A stretch of 64,000 bases of DNA. It comes from Streptomyces roseolus. GTDB taxonomy: Bacteria; Actinomycetota; Actinomycetes; Streptomycetales; Streptomycetaceae. Below are positions 60,170 to 64,000 of the stretch, in pieces. Numbering within the stretch: position 1 is the first letter of the stretch; every line of letters begins with the position of its first letter. The notes beneath the pieces were generated by a model. The model was not told the DNA's origin. It saw nothing but the letters and a program-made list of their open reading frames with translations, and made no database searches. The position numbers and the translations under genes are program-made. The stretch spans positions 231,925 to 295,924 of the forward strand of contig NZ_BMTV01000001.1 in the NCBI RefSeq assembly GCF_014649855.1. The letters run 5' to 3'.

Positions 60170-60550
60170 GGAAGCCGATCCTACGGGTCGGCCCGCCCGG
60201 TGCACAGGTCCGCCCGCACGGAGGGGACGGGCCGGAAGGGGCGCGGGCGGGGGACGGGCGCGGCGGGGCCACGGATATCTACCCGGGCGGAATGAGAATT
60301 CGGCAGGCGGCGCGACGAGGATTACTGCCGCTCAAAAGGAGCGGTGGTATTTCTGCCGCTTTTCGGGACGGGCCCGTGCTACTGTCGGTGTCAGTTGCAG
60401 TTGTGGTTCCCGAAACTTCACGTGTCTCCAGCAGCCTTCAAGGCGCCGGAGCGCTTGTTTTTTCATCTCCGGATCATCCGGCGGGGCAATCAGCACGGCG
60501 ACATGGTTTCCGCGCAGTGCGGGCGCCGATGATCCTCGAAGGAGAAAAAA
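60170..60550 (+). promoter_or_regulatory. Long leader of the cold-shock gene with a T-run hairpin
   Basis: 381 bases without a gene. AGGCGCCGGAGCGCTT is followed by TTTTTT at 60458-60463, a rare terminator-like element in this genome. A cold-sensitive attenuator is possible. Confidence 0.4.
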
Positions 60551-60754
60551 ATGAGCACGGGTACCGTGAAGTGGTTCAACGCGGAAAAGGGCTTCGGCTT
60601 CATCGAGCAGGACGGCGGCGGCCCCGACGTCTTCGCCCACTACTCGAACATCGCCTCCCAGGGCTTCCGCGAGCTGCAGGAGGGCCAGAAGGTCAGCTTC
60701 GACATCGCGCAGGGCCAGAAGGGCCCGACGGCCGAGAACATCGTCTCCGTCTGA
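60551..60754 (+). CDS. Cold-shock protein (CspA family)
   Basis: 67 residues. RNP1 GFGFIEQ and RNP2 VFAHYSNI of the cold-shock domain. Binds single-stranded nucleic acid and acts as RNA chaperone. GAAGGAG upstream. Followed by a strong hairpin and then a DEAD-box helicase, a common cold-adaptation pairing. Confidence 0.95.
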   Translation: MSTGTVKWFNAEKGFGFIEQDGGGPDVFAHYSNIASQGFRELQEGQKVSFDIAQGQKGPTAENIVSV

Positions 60755-60770
60755 TCCTGACGCACGTACG

Positions 60771-60812
60771 GCAGCAGGGGCCCGCATCCTTCGGGGTGCG
60801 GGCCCCTGCTGC
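60771..60812 (+). terminator. Terminator of the cold-shock gene
   Basis: Nineteen-base arms with a TTCG tetraloop and a single G-U pair. Confidence 0.92.
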
Positions 60813-61055
60813 GTACGCCCCACCGGAAATCCTCCCGAGCGGATCCCTTACGAGCGGATCCCGCCAGGACCCGCAGCGGCCGACGGCCCGGTCATCACCG
60901 CCGTCCCCACGCCGCCCCCACCGCTGATCTCGCCTTTCGGGCCTCTTTCCGGCGGTTCAGCCTTCATACAGATTCCGAAGCCGTCGGGAAACAATTCGCT
61001 CCGATCATCGGCCGCGTAAATTCCTTGATGCGCCTCGCGACGAGGAAGGCCCCGC

Positions 61056-62339
61056 ATGAACAGCACGCACCCGAATGGCCGTTCCCTCCCCCACGACGAC
61101 GGCTCCGCCCCCGGGCGGCACGAGAACGCCGCCCCGGCACCGTCCGCACCGCCGGCGGCCGTGACGTTCGCCGACCTCGGTCTGCCGGACCGCCTGATCG
61201 CCGCGCTCGCCGCCGAAGGCGTCACCCTGCCCTTCCCCATCCAGAGCGCGACCCTCCCGAACGCGCTCGCGGGCCGCGACGTCCTGGGGCGCGGCCGCAC
61301 CGGATCCGGCAAGACGCTGGCCTTCGGCCTCGCCGTGCTGGCCCGTACGGCCGGCACGCGGGCCGCGCCCAGGCGGCCCCTCGCCCTCGTCCTCGTCCCC
61401 ACCCGCGAGCTGGCCCAGCAGGTGACCGACGCGCTCGCGCCGTACGCCCGCGCCGTCGGGTCGAGGCTGACCGCGGTCGTCGGCGGGGCGCCCCTCAGCA
61501 GACAGACCTACGCCCTCCGGAAGGGCGTCGAGGTCGTCGTCGCCACCCCGGGCCGGCTCACGGACCTCGTCGTCCGGGGCGACTGCCTGCTGGACCGGGT
61601 CTCCGTCGCCGTCCTGGACGAGGCGGACCAGATGACCGACATGGGCTTCGCGCCCCAGATCGCCGATCTCCTCGACCGGGTCCCGGCCGAGGGCCAGCGG
61701 CTGCTCTTCTCCGCCACCCTGGACCGCAGCGTCGACCGGCTCGTCGGACGCTATCTGACGGACCCCGTCGTGCACTCCGTCGACCCCGCCGCCGGGGCCG
61801 TCGCCACGATGGAGCACCACGTCCTGCACGTCCACGCCGACGACAAGCAGGCCGCGACCGCCGAAATCGCCGCCCGCACCGGGCGCGTCATCCTGTTCCT
61901 CGACACCAAGCACGCCGTCGACCGGCTGACCGGGGACCTGCTGGCCCGCGGGGTGCTCGCCGCCGCGCTGCACGGCGGCAAGACCCAGCCCCAGCGCACC
62001 CGCGCGCTCGCGCGGTTCAGGACCGGACAGGTGCCGGTGCTCGTCGCCACGAGCGTCGCCGCCCGGGGCATCCACGTCGACGGACTCGACCTCGTCGTCA
62101 ACGTCGACCCGCCCGCCGACCCCAAGGACTACCTGCACCGGAGCGGCCGCACGGCCAGGGCAGGGAACCACGGCAGCGTCGTCACCCTGGTCACACCGAA
62201 GCAGCGACGCGCCGCCGCCCGCCTCATGTCGGAAGCGGGCGTCCAGCCCCGGATCACCCGGATCCGCCCCGGCGAGGCGGAACTGCACCGCATCACGGGG
62301 GCCCGGGTCCCCCCGGGCGTCCCCGTCCACGGGACGTAG
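61056..62339 (+). CDS. DEAD-box RNA helicase
   Basis: 427 residues. Motif I GRTGSGKT, Ia PTRELAQQ, Ib TPGRL, II LDEADQM, III FSATL, V VATSVAARGIHVDG, VI HRSGRTARAG. Unwinds RNA; with the cold-shock gene just upstream, likely cold-stress RNA remodelling. The 60755-61055 gap holds the csp terminator and this gene's leader. Confidence 0.95.
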   Translation: MNSTHPNGRSLPHDDGSAPGRHENAAPAPSAPPAAVTFADLGLPDRLIAALAAEGVTLPFPIQSATLPNALAGRDVLGRGRTGSGKTLAFGLAVLARTAGTRAAPRRPLALVLVPTRELAQQVTDALAPYARAVGSRLTAVVGGAPLSRQTYALRKGVEVVVATPGRLTDLVVRGDCLLDRVSVAVLDEADQMTDMGFAPQIADLLDRVPAEGQRLLFSATLDRSVDRLVGRYLTDPVVHSVDPAAGAVATMEHHVLHVHADDKQAATAEIAARTGRVILFLDTKHAVDRLTGDLLARGVLAAALHGGKTQPQRTRALARFRTGQVPVLVATSVAARGIHVDGLDLVVNVDPPADPKDYLHRSGRTARAGNHGSVVTLVTPKQRRAAARLMSEAGVQPRITRIRPGEAELHRITGARVPPGVPVHGT

Positions 62340-62451
62340 CCGCCGGCCGAGCCGCCGCCCCGGCCCGGGACGAGGGCCGCCGGACGGCCCGGGTCCCCCG
62401 CCGCCCGTCCCCCTCCCCACGCCTTCTTCCCGTCCCCCTCAGGAGCCGATC

Positions 62452-62715
62452 GTGACACCGACACGGACACACCCCCACCACCCGCCCGCCCAGGGCACGT
62501 CCGAACCGCACGTCTGGGCGGACATGACCGTCGAGGTCGCCCTGGCGGTCATGAGCGGGGCCCGTACCGGACGCCTGGTCATCCGCGACGCCGACGGCCG
62601 GCGCACCGGGCTCGTCACCCGGGCCCAGCTCGCCGGTTTCCGCGCCGGCCCCGCCTACACCGACCGGGTGCGCCTGAGCGAGCTCGACCCGGCGGACACC
62701 GCGTCCCGTCCCTGA
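62452..62715 (+). CDS. Short CBS-like protein
   Basis: 87 residues. MTVEVALAVMSGARTGRLVI and RRTGLVTRAQLAGF resemble one CBS half-site. GTG 62452 follows AGGAG. Role unknown; it trails the helicase gene. Confidence 0.65.
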   Translation: MTPTRTHPHHPPAQGTSEPHVWADMTVEVALAVMSGARTGRLVIRDADGRRTGLVTRAQLAGFRAGPAYTDRVRLSELDPADTASRP

Positions 62716-62778
62716 CCGCCCGCGCCGGGAACGTCCACCCGCCGCGCCCCTTCCCTTCTCTTCCCCCTGTGAGGTCCC

Positions 62779-63090
62779 ATGCGTTGCGTGATCGCCCGCT
62801 TCCCGTTCGAGCTGACGAAGAGCGGCGTCCTGGAGACGATGAAGGGCGTCGTGCCCGAACCCGTCACCGGCCCGTTCGTGACGATCGGCCGCCGCACCTA
62901 TCCCGCCAAGCAGGTCGGCGCGGTCGTCACCCGCCAGGACCGTCGCGACTTCGGCGTCGACGAGGTCCTGCGGGCCATGACCCGGCTCGGCTTCACGTGC
63001 GGCACCCGCCCGGCGGCGTCGTCCTCCCCGGTCGCCGCCGACCCGGTCCGGCGGGCCTCGGACCTCCTGGGCGCGCCCCCCGCGGCCTGA
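62779..63090 (+). CDS. Small conserved cold-shock-neighbour protein
   Basis: 103 residues beginning MRCVIARFPFELTKSGVLET. Resembles short Streptomyces proteins found beside csp/DEAD genes; no domain recognised. Closed by a hairpin. Confidence 0.65.
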   Translation: MRCVIARFPFELTKSGVLETMKGVVPEPVTGPFVTIGRRTYPAKQVGAVVTRQDRRDFGVDEVLRAMTRLGFTCGTRPAASSSPVAADPVRRASDLLGAPPAA

Positions 63091-63091
63091 C

Positions 63092-63135
63092 GGCCGGAGG
63101 GCGGGCGGGGCCGGAGCCCCGCCCGCCCTCCGGCC
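63092..63135 (+). terminator. Hairpin terminator
   Basis: Perfect 20-base arms (63092-63111, 63116-63135) with a CGGA loop. Confidence 0.9.
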
Positions 63136-63283
63136 CTTCCACCCCGCCTCACCCGGGACGGTTTCGGCCGTCCGCCCTCCCCCGTCCGTGACGCCGGTAC
63201 CGGCGTCGCGGACGGCGGCGTTACCCTCGGTGAACGTGCCGTGCCCGCGGCCGCGCACCGGAAGGTACGCCGGAGAGGTGAGA

Positions 63284-63622
63284 ATGACAGCAGACGATCC
63301 GCTCGGCCGTCTCGACGACGACGACTACCCCGCCTACACCATGGGCCGGGCCGCCGAGATGATCGGTACGACGCCCGGCTTCCTCCGCGCCCTCGGTGAG
63401 GCCCGGCTGATCACCCCGCTCCGTTCCGAGGGCGGCCACCGGCGCTACTCCCGCTATCAGCTGCGCATCGCCGCCCGCGCCCGCGAGCTCGTCGACCAGG
63501 GCACCCCCATCGAGGCCGCCTGCCGCATCATCGCGCTCGAGGACCAGCTCGAAGAGGCCCAGCGCATCAACGCCGAGTACCGCCGCGCGTCGGGCGAGCC
63601 CCACCCTCCGGCGACCGGCTGA
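63284..63622 (+). CDS. MerR-family regulator
   Basis: 112 residues. YTMGRAAEMIGTTPGFLRAL and GHRRYSRYQL form the MerR DNA-binding domain; a short coiled coil follows. No effector domain, so probably a small constitutive or partner-dependent regulator. ATG 63284 follows GGAGAGGTG. Confidence 0.87.
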   Translation: MTADDPLGRLDDDDYPAYTMGRAAEMIGTTPGFLRALGEARLITPLRSEGGHRRYSRYQLRIAARARELVDQGTPIEAACRIIALEDQLEEAQRINAEYRRASGEPHPPATG

Positions 63623-63684
63623 ACGCCGTCCCCCGCGCACCGCCGCCCTTCCGGGCAGGGCCGGCCGGGGGGATCAACCCCGCT

Positions 63685-63706
63685 GCCCTCCGACGCCGCC
63701 GTCGGA
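63685..63706. terminator. Hairpin between converging genes
   Basis: Arms CCTCCGACG and CGTCGGAGG around four bases. Confidence 0.65.
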
Positions 63707-63744
63707 GGCGTCGGCGACCCCTCAGGGGGGTGTTCCGGACCTCC

Positions 63745-64000
63745 TCACGCACCGCCCGCCGCCTCGGTGCCCCGTGCCCCGCCCGGCCGGAGCAGGACGT
63801 CGAGGCGCGAGGTCGTGAGGCGGGTGGCCGGGTGCGTGGTGGCCAGGGAGGCCAGGTGGCGGGGGACGGGGAGGGGGAGGTCCCGGAGGTGGAGGGGGGC
63901 GGGGACGCGGGGGTGGGTCAGGAGGGGGGTGGTGGTGTCGAGGCCGGCGAACGGGGTGGCCAGGCCGTGGCCGGTGAGTTTGGTGGCCGCCTCCTTGCGG
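63745..64000 (-). CDS. 4'-phosphopantetheinyl transferase, 3' end only
   Basis: About 84 C-terminal residues in minus frame, running off the right edge. RKEAATKLTGHGLATP is the RKEA-x-x-K motif of Sfp-type transferases, which arm carrier proteins with phosphopantetheine; the remainder is Pro/Leu-rich. The first part lies outside the window. Confidence 0.7.
   Translation of the reverse strand, partial: RKEAATKLTGHGLATPFAGLDTTTPLLTHPRVPAPLHLRDLPLPVPRHLASLATTHPATRLTTSRLDVLLRPGGARGTEAAGGA

Overview
The window is high-GC actinobacterial chromosome, almost certainly Streptomyces. Codons end overwhelmingly in G or C, GTG and TTG starts are common, and stop/start overlaps are frequent. The core order clpB ... 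hspR-dnaJ-grpE-dnaK with HAIR operators is the Streptomyces heat-shock arrangement.

Regions. (1) 1-17.7 kb is mostly core: the 3' part of a type I restriction specificity-like gene, an aminotransferase, a YbjN-like protein, clpB, a nitroreductase/PPOX-type protein, the dnaK operon with hspR, a sugar transferase, a large Fe-S oxidoreductase, a Yip1-type membrane protein, a phosphoribosyltransferase, dcd and a small zinc-ribbon protein. Embedded at 5.98-7.64 kb is an unusual module: a LuxR-type regulator divergent from a short exported peptide with four DPGWG repeats, which is coupled to a shrunken Rieske-like protein lacking both cluster histidines. (2) 17.84-38.95 kb is a 21-kb integrative mobilizable element in tRNA-Gly(CCC), bounded by 42-bp direct repeats. 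It has integrase, excisionase, two regulators, a DUF3631 helicase-like replication candidate, a DUF2637 membrane protein and a MobC/MobA relaxase pair, but no visible FtsK/TraB pump. Cargo includes an XRE-ImmA pair next to attL and a nucleotide-handling cluster ending in a complete second-type alanyl-tRNA synthetase gene. (3) 38.95-40.7 kb is scar tissue: an unknown gene, a frameshifted secreted Cys-containing protein, and a 3' integrase relic read into the next gene. (4) 40.7-54.7 kb is a minus-strand biosynthetic operon built on an amino-group carrier protein (LysW type). It holds LysX, a fused LysZ-LysK, LysY, a split transketolase, a split DegT-type pair without a recognisable PLP lysine, two ATP-grasp ligases, an amidohydrolase, an epimerase and an MFS exporter. 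A second LuxR/small GWG-ending peptide module stands at its head. (5) 54.8-64 kb is stress and signalling genes: DUF5994 pair, PP2C/SpoIIE phosphatase, STAS protein, cold-shock protein, DEAD-box helicase, MerR regulator, and the 3' end of a phosphopantetheinyl transferase at the edge.

How they fit. The carrier operon can be read as: LysX loads glutamate or a homologue on the carrier's C-terminal Glu; LysZ and LysY make the semialdehyde; transketolase adds two carbons; the DegT pair would aminate; LysK releases a diamino acid; ATP-grasp enzymes form amide bonds; MFS exports. This follows the logic known for vazabitide, ficellomycin and s56-p1 clusters; the product here is unknown. The two LuxR/peptide modules are paralogous and are the best candidate for an undescribed signalling or peptide system. 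The element's AlaRS-nucleotide cargo is the second.
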